Part shown: positions 15,561 through 25,681 of the stretch, one piece after another
Numbering within the stretch: the first letter of the stretch is position 1
Layout of the letters: each line of letters starts with the position of its first letter
Source: Streptacidiphilus rugosus AM-16
GTDB lineage: Bacteria; Actinomycetota; Actinomycetes; Streptomycetales; Streptomycetaceae
DNA: 64,000 bases
NCBI RefSeq assembly: GCF_000744655.1
Contig: NZ_JQMJ01000004.1
Coordinates: 3,162,001 to 3,226,000, forward strand
Direction: 5' to 3'
Notes under the pieces: generated by a model
Told to the model about the DNA's origin: nothing
Seen by the model: only the letters and a program-made list of their open reading frames with translations
Database searches by the model: none
Translations under genes and position numbers: made by a program

Positions 15561-16931
15561 TCAGCGAAGTGCCGCGATGGCTTCGTGCAGGGCCTTGCCG
15601 GTCTCCGGGACGGTGACGTGGACGCCGTCGCGGACGATGACGCGGCCTCCCACGACGACGTCGCGGACGTCCGCGGACGTCGCCGCGAAGACCGCCGTCT
15701 CCGCGCCCAGCCGGGCCGAAGGGCCGGCCGTGCGGGGGGTGTCCAGTGCGATGGAGCAGAAGTCGGCGAGCGCTCCGCGCTCCAGACGGCCGGCATCGTC
15801 CCAGCCCAGGCTGGCGTGGCCGTCCTCCGTCGCGGCGCGCAGCAGCGCCGCCGCCGTCCAGTGGCCACGGCGCTGCGTCGCCAGCCGCTCGTTCAGCTCC
15901 AGGGCGCGCGCCTCCTCGAAGAGGTCGATCACCGCATGGCTGTCCGAGCCCAGCGAGATCGGGCAGCCTGCGCTCGCCAGCTGCCGCGCCGGGCCGATGC
16001 CGTCGGCCAGGTCCCGCTCGGTCGTCGGGCACATGCAGATCACCGTCGAGGTGTCCGTCAGCAGTCGCTGGTCCTCGCCGGTCAGGTGCGTCGCGTGCAC
16101 CACGGAGGTGCGGGGCCCGAGCACGCCGTGGCGGGCGAGCAGCTGCGTCGGCGTCATGCCGTGCGCGTTCTGGCACGCCTCGTTCTCGGCGACCTGCTCC
16201 GACAGGTGCACGTGCAGCGGTGCGCGCCGCTCCTTCGCCCAGGCCGCCACCACGCCCAGCTCGTCCGCGGGCACCGCCCGCACCGAGTGGATCGCCGCGC
16301 CGATCTTCGCGTGGTCGCGGTCCTTGAGCTGCGAGACCCGCGAGGCCCAGGCTTCCGCCGTGACGTCGCTGAACCGCTCCTGGTGCCGGTTCGGCGGCTC
16401 GCCGAAGCCGGAGGAGAGGTAGCAGGCGTCCAGCAGCGTGATCCGGATCCCGGCCCGCGCGGCCGCCTCGATCAGCGCCTCGCCCATCGCGTTCGGGTCG
16501 GCGTAGGGGGTGCCGCCCGTCTGGTGGTGGACGTAGTGGAACTCGCCGACCGCGGTGACGCCCGCGAGGGCCATCTCCGCGTAGACCGCCGTCGCCAGCG
16601 CGAGGTAGTTGTCCGGGGTCAGCGCGTCGGCGGCCCGGTACATGGTGTCGCGCCAGGTCCAGAAGGTGCCGCTGCCGACCTGTACCGCGCCGCGCAGCGC
16701 GCGGTGGAAGGCGTGCGAGTGGGCGTTGGCGTTGCCGGGCAGGGTGAGTCCGGTGAGCACGGTCGCGCCGGCCGGCGCGGGGCCGCTGTCCGGGGTGACC
16801 GAGCTGATCCGTCCGGTGGCGTCGACCTCGATGAGGACCGCGTCCTCGACCGCGGGCAGCGCCCCGCCCTCGCGGCGCAGCCACGCGTGCGGTGCCCAGA
16901 AGACGCTCGTCGCGGGTGGCGTCAACGACAT
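15561..16931 (-). CDS. hutF: Formimidoylglutamate deiminase
   Basis: Amidohydrolase-superfamily enzyme that deiminates formiminoglutamate to N-formylglutamate and ammonia, defining the five-step histidine pathway. In 456 residues it shows the metal motif GNANAHSHAFHRALRG (HxH), HVHLSEQVAENEA, the conserved MCPTTERDLADG and the Asp motif GSDSHAVID. The ATG at 16931 lies 10 bases inside the end of the upstream M20 amidohydrolase gene, so the two are probably translationally coupled. Length and motifs match HutF well. Confidence 0.94.
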   Translation of the reverse strand: MSLTPPATSVFWAPHAWLRREGGALPAVEDAVLIEVDATGRISSVTPDSGPAPAGATVLTGLTLPGNANAHSHAFHRALRGAVQVGSGTFWTWRDTMYRAADALTPDNYLALATAVYAEMALAGVTAVGEFHYVHHQTGGTPYADPNAMGEALIEAAARAGIRITLLDACYLSSGFGEPPNRHQERFSDVTAEAWASRVSQLKDRDHAKIGAAIHSVRAVPADELGVVAAWAKERRAPLHVHLSEQVAENEACQNAHGMTPTQLLARHGVLGPRTSVVHATHLTGEDQRLLTDTSTVICMCPTTERDLADGIGPARQLASAGCPISLGSDSHAVIDLFEEARALELNERLATQRRGHWTAAALLRAATEDGHASLGWDDAGRLERGALADFCSIALDTPRTAGPSARLGAETAVFAATSADVRDVVVGGRVIVRDGVHVTVPETGKALHEAIAALR

Positions 16932-18173
16932 GCCAGTGCCTCCAGTACCTTGGCCAGCGCGGCGACCCCGGCCAGGCAGTCGAGCTCCTCGGCCGATTCG
17001 TCCGGCGAGTGCGAGATGCCGGTGGGGTTCCGCACGAACAGCATCGCAGTCGGGATCGCCGAGGAGAGGATTCCGGCGTCGTGACCCGCCCCGGTCGGCA
17101 GGACCGGGGTGTCCGGGCCGAGCACGGCGACCAGTTCGTCGCGCAGCGGGGCGTCGAAGTCGACGACCGGCGTGTACGACTCGCGGACGATCTCGGCCCG
17201 CACGCCGTCGCGCTCCGCCCGCTCGCGGGCGGCCGTGCCGATCTCCTCGACCAGCGCCGTCAGCGTGGCCTCGTCGGCCGCACGGGAGTCGAGCCAGCCG
17301 CGCACCAGCGAGGCGATCGCGTTGGTGCCGTTGGGCTCGACGCTGACCTTGCCGAAGGTGGCCAGCGCACCGGCCAGCCGGGCCTTCTTGCGGGCGGCGA
17401 GGACCGTGTTGGCGTAGGTGAGCATCGGGTCGCGCCGGTCCTCCAGGCGCGTGGTGCCCGCATGGTTCGCCTCGCCGTGGAAGTCGAAGCGCCAGCGCCC
17501 GTGCGGCCAGATCGAGGAGGCCACGCCGACCGCGTGCGGAGTGTCCGCCAGGAACCGGCCCTGCTCCACGTGCAGCTCGACGTAGGCGCCGACGCGCGCG
17601 AGGCGCGCCGTGTCCCGGCCGATGCCCGCCGGGTCCTGCCCGGCGGCCTCCATCGCGTCCGGCAGCCAGACGCCGTCCGCGTCGCGCAGCTTGTAGGCCT
17701 GGTCCTGCGTCAGCACACCGGCGGTCAGACGGGAGCCCACGCAGGCGACGCCGAAGCGCGCGCCCTCCTCGTCGACGAAGTTGGTCAGCGCGATCGGCCG
17801 CGTGGGCCGTACGCCCCTGGCGAGCAGCGCGTCGAGCGCGGAGAAGGAGGAGATGACGCCCAGGGGTCCGTCGTAGGCGCCCCCGTCGGGGACGGAGTCG
17901 AGGTGGGAGCCGGTGACGACGGCCCCTTCGCCCTCGGGGTCCCCGTACCAGGCCCACTGGTTGCCGTTGCGGTCCACCTCGTAGGTGAGGCCGCGCTTGC
18001 CCGCCTGCTCCTCGAACCACGCACGGCACTCGGCGTCGGCGCTGGTCCAGGCGTGCCGGCGGTAGCCGCCGGACGCCTGGTAGCGGCCGACGGGGAGGAG
18101 CTCGTGCCACATCCGGCGGTAGCCGTCCGCGGCGTCGCCGAGCTCCTCCTCGTAAGCCTCAGTCATCGGTGGG

Positions 18174-18177
<4 letters not shown>
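16922..18177 (-). CDS. M20 family amidohydrolase (allantoate amidohydrolase / N-carbamoylase type)
   Basis: Metal-dependent amidohydrolase of about 418 residues. Metal ligands are visible in [20 protein letters not shown] (His, Asp), [11 protein letters not shown] (Glu pair), [10 protein letters not shown] and GHDAGILSS. The middle dimerisation region contains [17 protein letters not shown]. The family is usually annotated allantoate amidohydrolase or N-carbamoyl-amino-acid hydrolase. Here it sits between hutU and hutF, and no N-formylglutamate amidohydrolase (HutG) is seen, so it may deformylate N-formylglutamate to glutamate; that is inference. The start is either the GTG at 18177, overlapping the hutU stop as GTGA, or the ATG at 18166. 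Confidence 0.88.
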
Positions 18178-19844
<1,667 letters not shown>

Positions 19845-19869
19845 GGTGTCCGTCCTCCCTTGGATGGAT

Positions 19870-19954
19870 CCATTCAGTAGTGACGTGATTGAAGATAGCC
19901 GTTCATTCAGCTCGCCACCAGGGGGCACTCATCCCTTATGTCCTGTTCATTCGC
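19870..19954. promoter_or_regulatory. Direct repeats in the hutU upstream region
   Basis: The 153-base gap between hutU and the divergent gene holds three related elements: ccattcag (19870), gttcattcag (19901) and gttcattcgc (19945), spaced 31 and 44 bases apart. A similar string (attcagtag) occurs just before the RpiR-type regulator gene at 25542. They may be regulator sites for the hut operon. A possible -10 (tatgct, 19965-19970) serves the rightward gene. Confidence 0.35.
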
Positions 19955-19997
19955 ATTTCGCACCTATGCTGACACGGACAACCGAGAGGAGACGGAC

Positions 19998-20414
19998 GTG
20001 GGACCGGTGGAATTCCTGGTTCTCGCCTTCCCGGGCGAGCGGACCGGCGCCGACCTCGCGGCTCCCCTGGACGCGCTGCGGCGCGCGGGCGGCGTCAGGC
20101 TCCTCGACTCGATGCTGGTGACCAAGGCCGAGGACGGCACGGTCGGCTCCGCCGCAACGGCGGCGCGCGAGCGGCCGGAAGCAGCGGGCTCCACCGGGGC
20201 GCGCCCGGAGCCCGGACTCATCGGCGAGGCGGACGCGGCCGAGGCGGCCGAACTGCTCGAACCGGGCTCGTGCGCGCTGCTCCTGCTCGTCGAGCACCTC
20301 TGGGCCGCGGAGGCGGCGGAGGCCTTCCGCGCGGCGAACGGCCGGGTGGCCGCCTCGGTGCGGATCCCGCCGGAGCAGGTGGCCGAGGCGGTCGCTACCG
20401 CCGCGCGGCCCTGA
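19998..20414 (+). CDS. Small DUF6325/DUF1269-like protein
   Basis: A 138-residue protein starting VGPVEFLVLAFPGERTG and containing the pattern ALLLLVEHLWAAEAAEAFRAANG near the end, resembling small actinobacterial proteins annotated DUF6325 or DUF1269. The middle is low in complexity and rich in Ala, Glu and Gly. The function of these families is not established. The GTG at 19998 follows gagagga by about seven bases. It is divergent from hutU, and its 3' end overlaps the convergent membrane-protein gene by 20 bases. Confidence 0.65.
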   Translation: MGPVEFLVLAFPGERTGADLAAPLDALRRAGGVRLLDSMLVTKAEDGTVGSAATAARERPEAAGSTGARPEPGLIGEADAAEAAELLEPGSCALLLLVEHLWAAEAAEAFRAANGRVAASVRIPPEQVAEAVATAARP

Positions 20415-21330
20415 CCAGCAGGCCGCAGCCCACCAGCGTGCCGACGCCCCACAGGCCCGCCAGCGGCTCAAGATCCCCCTTCGTGCCCAGCGCCGGACGC
20501 CAGACGGAGCCCGCGTCGCCGGGCACGTAGACCATCGTCACCGGAGCGCCGTCCGGCTTCGGGCAGGCCCCGGTCGCGCGCAGGTCGACGGTGTTCCCGT
20601 CCGGCTGCACCACCGAGCACTGGCTGTACCGCGTCCCGTGGCTGCCGGTCAGCTGCGACTCGCTGTCGACGCGGCCGACGCCCTGGCTGCCCAGGGCGAT
20701 CAGCCACGCGTTGGACGCGCCGACCGCGCCGATCACCAGCGCGACCGAGGCCCAGAGGTAGCTCCGGCGCACCCGCGCGGGAACGGGCGTCCGGCCGAAG
20801 ACCGTGCGGCGCACGACGAGCGCGTAGCCGGCGATCAGCCAGACGGCGCCCAGCACGACGCCGAAGCCGACGTCCACACCGGCCAGCAGGGTCAGGGAGG
20901 CGAGCGCGAGCAGGACGACCAGGAACCAGCCCAGCCACCAGCGGGTGGCCGTGGTCGGGTACCCGCCCGGCCCCCGCTCCGACGCCTGCGGGGCCCGCTG
21001 GGCGGGCACCGCGCCGGCGGGCGCGGAGCTCAGTCCGTGGGCCTGCAGCGCTTTCTCGAACTCGCCCGCACTGCGCGAGGTGATCATGCGGTTCGCCTCG
21101 CCCGCGCGGGCGATGTCCGCCGCGGCGGCGGCCTGCGGGTAGGCGTCGGTGAAGCAGACCAGCACGCTGACGACGAGGGAACGCCCGTACTTCGTCCTGG
21201 CCAGGTGCTGCAGCTTCGGCAGTTCGAACCCCGCCCGTCGCAGCGAGGCGAGCTGAGCGGCGGTCAGCTCCGGCAGGAAGACCTCGGCCCAGTGCGCGGC
21301 GTCCGCCTCGTCGTGCCCCCGTGCCGCCAT
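20395..21330 (-). CDS. Membrane protein of unknown function
   Basis: A 311-residue protein starting at the ATG at 21330, preceded by aaggggg. The N-terminal 100 residues are soluble, with FLPELTAAQLASLRRAGFELPKLQHLARTKYG, followed by a Pro/Ala linker. Four hydrophobic helices then begin near residues 131, 156, 195 and 284. The segment between the last two (residues 218-283) contains two Cys and would face the outside. I recognise no family. The open frame continues upstream into the serine-hydrolase gene but that part is a shadow. Confidence 0.7.
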   Translation of the reverse strand: MAARGHDEADAAHWAEVFLPELTAAQLASLRRAGFELPKLQHLARTKYGRSLVVSVLVCFTDAYPQAAAAADIARAGEANRMITSRSAGEFEKALQAHGLSSAPAGAVPAQRAPQASERGPGGYPTTATRWWLGWFLVVLLALASLTLLAGVDVGFGVVLGAVWLIAGYALVVRRTVFGRTPVPARVRRSYLWASVALVIGAVGASNAWLIALGSQGVGRVDSESQLTGSHGTRYSQCSVVQPDGNTVDLRATGACPKPDGAPVTMVYVPGDAGSVWRPALGTKGDLEPLAGLWGVGTLVGCGLLVRAARR

Positions 21331-21395
21331 GGCCCCCGCCCCCTTCGTCCGTGTGCGGACTCTAGCGCAGCGGGGGTGGACCGGAGGCGGTGGGT

Positions 21396-22613
21396 TCAGA
21401 CCAGGGGCTGATTCGGCGCCAGCAGGTGGGAGAGGTCCTTGGCGATGTTGTTGCTCAGGTTCTGGACGCTCTGGTCGGTGGTGGGCGAGTAGGTCACGGA
21501 CACCGCGATCGACAGGTCCTTGCAGGGCAGGTAGGCCATGATCGCGGCATATCCGGAGAAGGAGGGGTTCGAGACGATCCAGCCGTTCACCACCAGCACG
21601 GAGACGCCGAAGTGGACCTGCTCGGTCTGGGGCAGGCAGACGGTCGGAGGGCACTTCTTCGTGGGCGTGCCCAGGCCGACCGTGCCGGGGTTCATCAGGG
21701 TCTTGTAGCTCGCCCGGCTGATGGTCTGCCCTGAACCGATGCCGACGCCGGCGCGGGCCAGGTCGCAGATGTCCATGTTGACGACCGCGCCCGGGGCCGT
21801 CGTCCAGGACGGGTTCCAGAACGTCGACTCCTCGTACCTGCCGCGTTCGGAGGTGAAGGCGTGCAGGACGGGCGCCGGCATGTCGGGGGTATAGCTGTTC
21901 GACGTGGCGTGCAGGCCGAGCGGGCCGTAGATGCGCTGCTCCAGCAGCCGGTCGAGGCGGGTGTGCGTGATCCGCTCCAACGCCTGGCCCAGCAGCACGA
22001 AGTTGGCGTGCGAGTAGCTGAAGTTCGTGCCGGGCCTGTAGAGCAGGTCGTTCAGGTGGGCGTAGGAGAAGAGGTCCCGGGGTGTCCAGTGCCGGAACGG
22101 GTGCGCCTCCAGCTCCTTCAGGAAGGCGGGGTTGGTCACGTAGTCGTGGTAGCCGGAGGTGCTGTCGGCGAGCATCCTCAACGTGATCTCGTTCGCGTGC
22201 GGCACATCGGGAAGCCAGCGCGAGAGCCGGTCGTCCAGGTGCACCCGCTTCTCGTCGACGAGCTGGAGCAGGATCGTGCCCATGAACGCGATGCCCACCG
22301 AGCCCGCCCGGAACCGCATGTCGGGACGGGCCGGCACGTCGGTCATCGAAGGTCCGACGGCGCCGGTCCACAGGTCGCGGCCGTGTTCGGTCACCCGCGC
22401 CACGACCGCCCTCAGCTTCAGCTCGCGCTGGTCCTTCCTGACGACGTCGAGGATGTCGCGGCCCACGCCGTGGGCGGGGGTCGGCGAGGAGACGCAGTCC
22501 GGACCGCGGCCCCGCGCGGCGGCGTCGGCGGACGCGGCGGGCCCGGCGAGCAGGGCGGTGGAGGAGAGCAGCACACTGACGGCGCACAGCAGTGCGGTTC
22601 GCTTACGAGTCAT
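21396..22613 (-). CDS. Secreted serine-beta-lactamase-fold protein, probably catalytically inactive
   Basis: A 405-residue protein with a signal peptide (MTRKRTALLCAVSVLLSSTALLAGPAASA) and the fold markers of the beta-lactamase/D-Ala-D-Ala carboxypeptidase family: RFRAGSVGIAF, SRWLPD, YSHANFVLLGQALERIT and YGPLGLHAT. The first motif should be SxxK, as in GSVTK, but reads SVGI, so the catalytic Lys is absent. The HxG-like motif near the end reads FSG. The Ser and the Tyr are kept. The protein may be a binding protein or inactive regulator, or use unusual chemistry. The fold assignment is confident; activity is doubtful. Confidence 0.82.
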   Translation of the reverse strand: MTRKRTALLCAVSVLLSSTALLAGPAASADAAARGRGPDCVSSPTPAHGVGRDILDVVRKDQRELKLRAVVARVTEHGRDLWTGAVGPSMTDVPARPDMRFRAGSVGIAFMGTILLQLVDEKRVHLDDRLSRWLPDVPHANEITLRMLADSTSGYHDYVTNPAFLKELEAHPFRHWTPRDLFSYAHLNDLLYRPGTNFSYSHANFVLLGQALERITHTRLDRLLEQRIYGPLGLHATSNSYTPDMPAPVLHAFTSERGRYEESTFWNPSWTTAPGAVVNMDICDLARAGVGIGSGQTISRASYKTLMNPGTVGLGTPTKKCPPTVCLPQTEQVHFGVSVLVVNGWIVSNPSFSGYAAIMAYLPCKDLSIAVSVTYSPTTDQSVQNLSNNIAKDLSHLLAPNQPLV

Positions 22614-22702
22614 GCTTCACGATGCGCGCGACCCGGTCCGGAATCCGCGCAGGACACCGCCGCTGCCACCCCGACGGCGTACATGACACCGACCGAGGGG
22701 CC

Positions 22703-23257
22703 TCAGCCGTGGACGATCGCCTTCACGTTGCCCGCGGCCGGACCGGTGGTGACGAAGTCACCGACCTTGCCGCGCCGGCCGAGCAGCCGCCCGTCGTCGG
22801 TGCGGGACCACAGCAGCTTCTCCTCGCGCCGCTCCCAGCGGCCCAGCGACATCGCCGCCAGCTGCAGGCCGACCCCGTAGCCGAGCACCGCGAGCCCGGC
22901 GGCCGGGCCCGCGAGGACGCCGAGCGCGCTGGTCACGCTGATCCCGACCAGCAGCCAGAGCGCGTGCCCGCGCGCCAGCCGCTGCCGGGTCTCGTGCGGC
23001 GGCTCCAGGGTGATCGCGAACGCGGCCTTCTCGGCCTGCCGCGCCCGCCCGGCGTACCAGCGCCGCCGCTGCAGCAGCCCCACGAGGCCGCACACGACGA
23101 ACAGCCCGGCGCCGATCACCGCACCCCGCCCCAACCCGGTCAGGCTCGGAACGAGCAGCCCGGCGACGGCCCCCGCCGCCCCGATCCACATCAGCGTGCG
23201 CGCCACAGTGCCCCTGATCACGACGACCCGGGCGCGCGCATAGGTCCCACGCAGCAT
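22703..23257 (-). CDS. Small integral membrane protein of unknown function
   Basis: With the ATG at 23257 the product is 184 residues (MLRGTYARARVVVIRG). It has four likely helices: about TLMWIGAAGAVAGLLV, GAVIGAGLFVVCGLVGLL, ALWLLVGISVTSALGVLAG and AGLAVLGYGVGLQLAAM. The basic C-terminus ends TTGPAAGNVKAIVHG. An in-frame GTG at 23305 would add 16 residues; neither start has a convincing ribosome-binding site. No family is recognised. It is convergent with no gene and followed by a 90-base gap. Confidence 0.6.
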   Translation of the reverse strand: MLRGTYARARVVVIRGTVARTLMWIGAAGAVAGLLVPSLTGLGRGAVIGAGLFVVCGLVGLLQRRRWYAGRARQAEKAAFAITLEPPHETRQRLARGHALWLLVGISVTSALGVLAGPAAGLAVLGYGVGLQLAAMSLGRWERREEKLLWSRTDDGRLLGRRGKVGDFVTTGPAAGNVKAIVHG

Positions 23258-23321
23258 GGCGGGACGATAACCCCGCGAGATGAGAATTGTCTTGACCGCG
23301 GACACGACCTTTCGTCGACGG

Positions 23322-23705
23322 CTACGGCACCGCCGGCGCGGGCTGCGGGCGCAGGGCGTCGAACAGGGGCCAGCCGTCCGCCTCCGCCTGGCCGCTCTGG
23401 GGAAACAACCCGCGGGCCATCGCCTCCTCGAACAACGCCCTGACGTTGCCCGGCTCGTGGAGATTCACATACGCCCGGTCGGGCAGGCGGACGGCGGCGC
23501 CCTCGTCGAAGAAGCCGTCGGCGATGTGGCGGTCCGTCGTCGGCCGGAACACCAGCCGCAGCCGGGCCACGCCTTCGGGGCGCCATAGCGTCACGGTGCT
23601 CCTGGACCCCGGGTAGCCCCGGACCGGGTCCCACCGGTGTCCGAAGCACCAGCGGTACTCCGTGCCGTCCACGACCAGGCTGCGGACTCTGCGCTTCCTC
23701 CCCAT
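23322..23705 (-). CDS. Hypothetical protein
   Basis: A 127-residue soluble protein starting MGRKRRVRSLVVDGTEYRW. It looks like a compact beta-rich domain (YRWCFGHRW, STVTLWRPEG, LRLVFRPTTDRHIADGF) followed by an alpha segment (VRALFEEAMARGLFPQ). Codon use and third-position GC fit a real gene. I do not recognise a family, though similar short proteins are common in Streptomyces. It stands alone between a membrane protein and an acetyltransferase gene. Confidence 0.62.
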   Translation of the reverse strand: MGRKRRVRSLVVDGTEYRWCFGHRWDPVRGYPGSRSTVTLWRPEGVARLRLVFRPTTDRHIADGFFDEGAAVRLPDRAYVNLHEPGNVRALFEEAMARGLFPQSGQAEADGWPLFDALRPQPAPAVP

Positions 23706-23750
23706 ACCGGCACAGTAGGGGCGCCGCGGGGAGCTCCGCGACGGCGTTTC

Positions 23751-24491
23751 CTAAGCGAACGCCGCGGCGGCGACCGGGCGGTGACGCAGGCCCAGGCGTT
23801 CGTAGACGCGGCGGGCGGGGGTGTTCCAGTCCTCGACCATCAGGCCCACGGCGGCGTGGCGGGTGAGGGCGGCCGCGGTCAGGACCGAGCAGACGTGGTG
23901 GGACAGGCCCTTGCCGCGGGCGTCGGGGTGGACGGCTATGCCGCTCAGCAGGGCGACCTGGGGGGAGGACCAGGCCTGGGCGCCCACCGCGAGCAGGCGG
24001 CCCGCGTCGTCGCGGACGCCGGCCCAGCGCTCGACGCCGATGACCCCCGGATACGCGTAGGAGGTGGGGTAGGCGCTGTCGAGCACCGAGCCGATGCCCG
24101 CCGCGTCCGCGTCGGGGTCGAGCCACTCCGCCGAGCCGGAGTCGGGGTAGGGGGCGGAGGCCGCGGTCCCGTCCATCCAGCCGAAGCGGCCGACGACCTC
24201 CAGCCCGGGGACGGCCGCGGCGACCGCGTCGATCAGCGGGCGCGCGCCGAACGGCCGGAAGCTGCGCGGCAGTCGCGGCAGCACCTCGGCGGCCAGCGCG
24301 GCGGCCGCCTCGGGCGAGCGCGCCCAGACGGCGACGCGGTCGCGGGTCGAGATGTCCGCCGCGGCGGCGAGCGCCGCGTCCTCCCCCACCCAGGCCCGCC
24401 CCCGCCCGCCGAGCCCCTGCGCGGCCCAGAGCACGAACGGGTCGTCGCCGCAGTGCGCGGCCAGTTCGGGTACGGATGTCACCTCGGGCAT
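23751..24491 (-). CDS. GNAT family N-acetyltransferase
   Basis: A 246-residue protein whose C-terminal half (about residues 150-246) is a GNAT domain. The acetyl-CoA loop is in IAVHPDARGKGLSHHVCSVL (R/QxxGxG/A-type), and motif B is in VGLMVEDWNTPARRVYERLGL. The N-terminal half is Ala-rich and probably a degenerate GNAT fold, as in two-domain members. The acceptor substrate cannot be guessed. It is on the same strand as the RpiR-type gene and separated from it by a short tandem repeat. Confidence 0.85.
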   Translation of the reverse strand: MPEVTSVPELAAHCGDDPFVLWAAQGLGGRGRAWVGEDAALAAAADISTRDRVAVWARSPEAAAALAAEVLPRLPRSFRPFGARPLIDAVAAAVPGLEVVGRFGWMDGTAASAPYPDSGSAEWLDPDADAAGIGSVLDSAYPTSYAYPGVIGVERWAGVRDDAGRLLAVGAQAWSSPQVALLSGIAVHPDARGKGLSHHVCSVLTAAALTRHAAVGLMVEDWNTPARRVYERLGLRHRPVAAAAFA

Positions 24492-24549
24492 CCCCCGAGG
24501 CTAGGCCATCGCGCCACGCACCGGCGGCGCCGTGGGCCATCCCGGACCC

Positions 24550-24594
24550 GCTGTCCCGGGCCCTGTTGTCCCGGGCCCTGTTGTCCCGGGTGCT
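24550..24594. repeat. Three tandem 15-base repeats
   Basis: Units gctgtcccgggccct, gttgtcccgggccct and gttgtcccgggtgct follow each other directly, and a fourth degenerate unit runs into the stop codon of the RpiR-type gene. Each unit contains the palindrome cccggg. They lie in the gap between the regulator and the acetyltransferase, where they could form alternate hairpins and act as a terminator, or be a variable-number repeat. Confidence 0.6.
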
Positions 24595-24595
24595 G

Positions 24596-25531
24596 CTATC
24601 CCAAGAACAGACCGCGGCTCGCGGCCTGGTGCTCGAAGTCCTCCAGGCGCTGGACGGAGCCGGGGAGTTCGTCGCACATCGCCTGGAGCAGCACGCGGCC
24701 CAGCATCATCGGCGCGCACGCCGTGTCGAAGACCAGGCTGGAGCCGACCGCCGCCGGCAGCATCACGTCGGAGACCGACGCCACCGGCGCGAACGCGCTG
24801 TCGGCGACCGTCACCACGGTCATGCCCGCGGCCTTCGCCGCGGTCAGGGCCTCCATCACCTCGCGCGGGTAGCGCGGGAGCGCGAAGCAGATCAGCGCCG
24901 TCGCGCCCGCCTGGTGGGCCTGCTCGATGCGGTCGAGCAGCATGCTGCCGCCCTCGTCGAGCAGGCGGACGTCGGGGTGGACCTTGGCCGCGAAGTAGGC
25001 GAAGCCGTTCGCCTGGGCGGAGGCCGCGCGCAGGCCGAGGACGGGCAGCGGACGGGAGGCGGCCAGCACGCGGGCGGCGTGCAGGACCGGCTCGGGGTCG
25101 GCCAGGACCGCCGCCAGGTGCTGCAGGTTGGCGATCTCGGAGAGCACCGCCTGCTGCTGCTCGTTGCGGACGACCTCGCCCTGCGTCTCACGGACGCCGG
25201 ACGCCGGACCGCCTTCGCCCGGCTCCGCGAGCCCGAGCTCGCGCAGCTGGCGGCGGAGCGCCGGGTAGCCGTCGAAGCCGAGGGCGACGGCGAAGCGGGT
25301 CACCGAGGGCTGGCTGACGCCGGCCAGCTCGGCGACCTCGACGCTGGAGAGGAACGGCGCCTCGGCGGCGTTCCGCACCAGGCAGTGCGCGATCCGACGC
25401 TGGGTCGGGGTCAGCCGGTAGCCCTCGAAGAGGCGCAGCAGCCTGCTGGATGGCCCGCTGACCTGCGGTGTCTCCAGATGGACCGGAGCCTCATCCGTCT
25501 GGGGCGGTGTCACGCTCATCTGCGCCTCCAA
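24596..25531 (-). CDS. MurR/RpiR family transcriptional regulator with SIS domain
   Basis: A 311-residue regulator. The N-terminal HTH_6 domain (about residues 29-107) includes LTPTQRRIAHCLVRN and the recognition region AGVSQPSVTRFAVALGFDGYPALRRQL. The SIS sugar-phosphate-binding domain (about 140-285) includes RPLPVLGLRAASAQANGFAYF and TALICFALPRYPREVMEAL. It sits directly downstream of hutH on the same strand, so control of histidine utilisation is the obvious proposal. Its own upstream region has a 15-base perfect inverted repeat that could be an autoregulatory site. Confidence 0.9.
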   Translation of the reverse strand: MEAQMSVTPPQTDEAPVHLETPQVSGPSSRLLRLFEGYRLTPTQRRIAHCLVRNAAEAPFLSSVEVAELAGVSQPSVTRFAVALGFDGYPALRRQLRELGLAEPGEGGPASGVRETQGEVVRNEQQQAVLSEIANLQHLAAVLADPEPVLHAARVLAASRPLPVLGLRAASAQANGFAYFAAKVHPDVRLLDEGGSMLLDRIEQAHQAGATALICFALPRYPREVMEALTAAKAAGMTVVTVADSAFAPVASVSDVMLPAAVGSSLVFDTACAPMMLGRVLLQAMCDELPGSVQRLEDFEHQAASRGLFLG

Positions 25532-25551
25532 CGGGCGGGCGATTCAGTAGG

Positions 25552-25585
25552 TGCCGACTCTGCATGAACGCATGCAGAGTCGGCA
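25552..25585. promoter_or_regulatory. 15-base perfect inverted repeat before the RpiR-type gene
   Basis: tgccgactctgcatg, loop aacg, then the exact complement. It begins 20 bases upstream of the regulator's start codon and would also fold in the 5' leader. It lacks a T-run and is distinct from the hutH hairpin at 25643, so an operator for the RpiR-type protein (autoregulation) is at least as likely as a second terminator. Confidence 0.5.
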
Positions 25586-25642
25586 AGTACCTTCTCGCCC
25601 TCCGGACGTCAGGCCTGCTCAGGCGGGCAGACCTGGTCAGGC

Positions 25643-25676
25643 CCGGTCGTGACCGGCGTGAACCGGTCACGACCGG
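25643..25676 (-). terminator. hutH terminator hairpin
   Basis: A 14-base stem ccggtcgtgaccgg, loop cgtgaa, and a perfect complement begin six bases after the hutH stop codon. It lies in the right place to end the hutH transcript before the regulator gene. Confidence 0.7.
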
Positions 25677-25681
25677 TCGGG

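Noticed and set aside
15561..18110. An 849-codon frame that could be a fusion of HutF with another enzyme
   Set aside because: The first 390 codons are a shadow of the M20 amidohydrolase; HutF proper starts at 16931.
20395..22587. A 730-codon frame joining the membrane protein and the serine-hydrolase region
   Set aside because: The N-terminal 419 residues are Arg/Pro-rich shadow of the hydrolase gene; a good start with ribosome-binding site exists at 21330.
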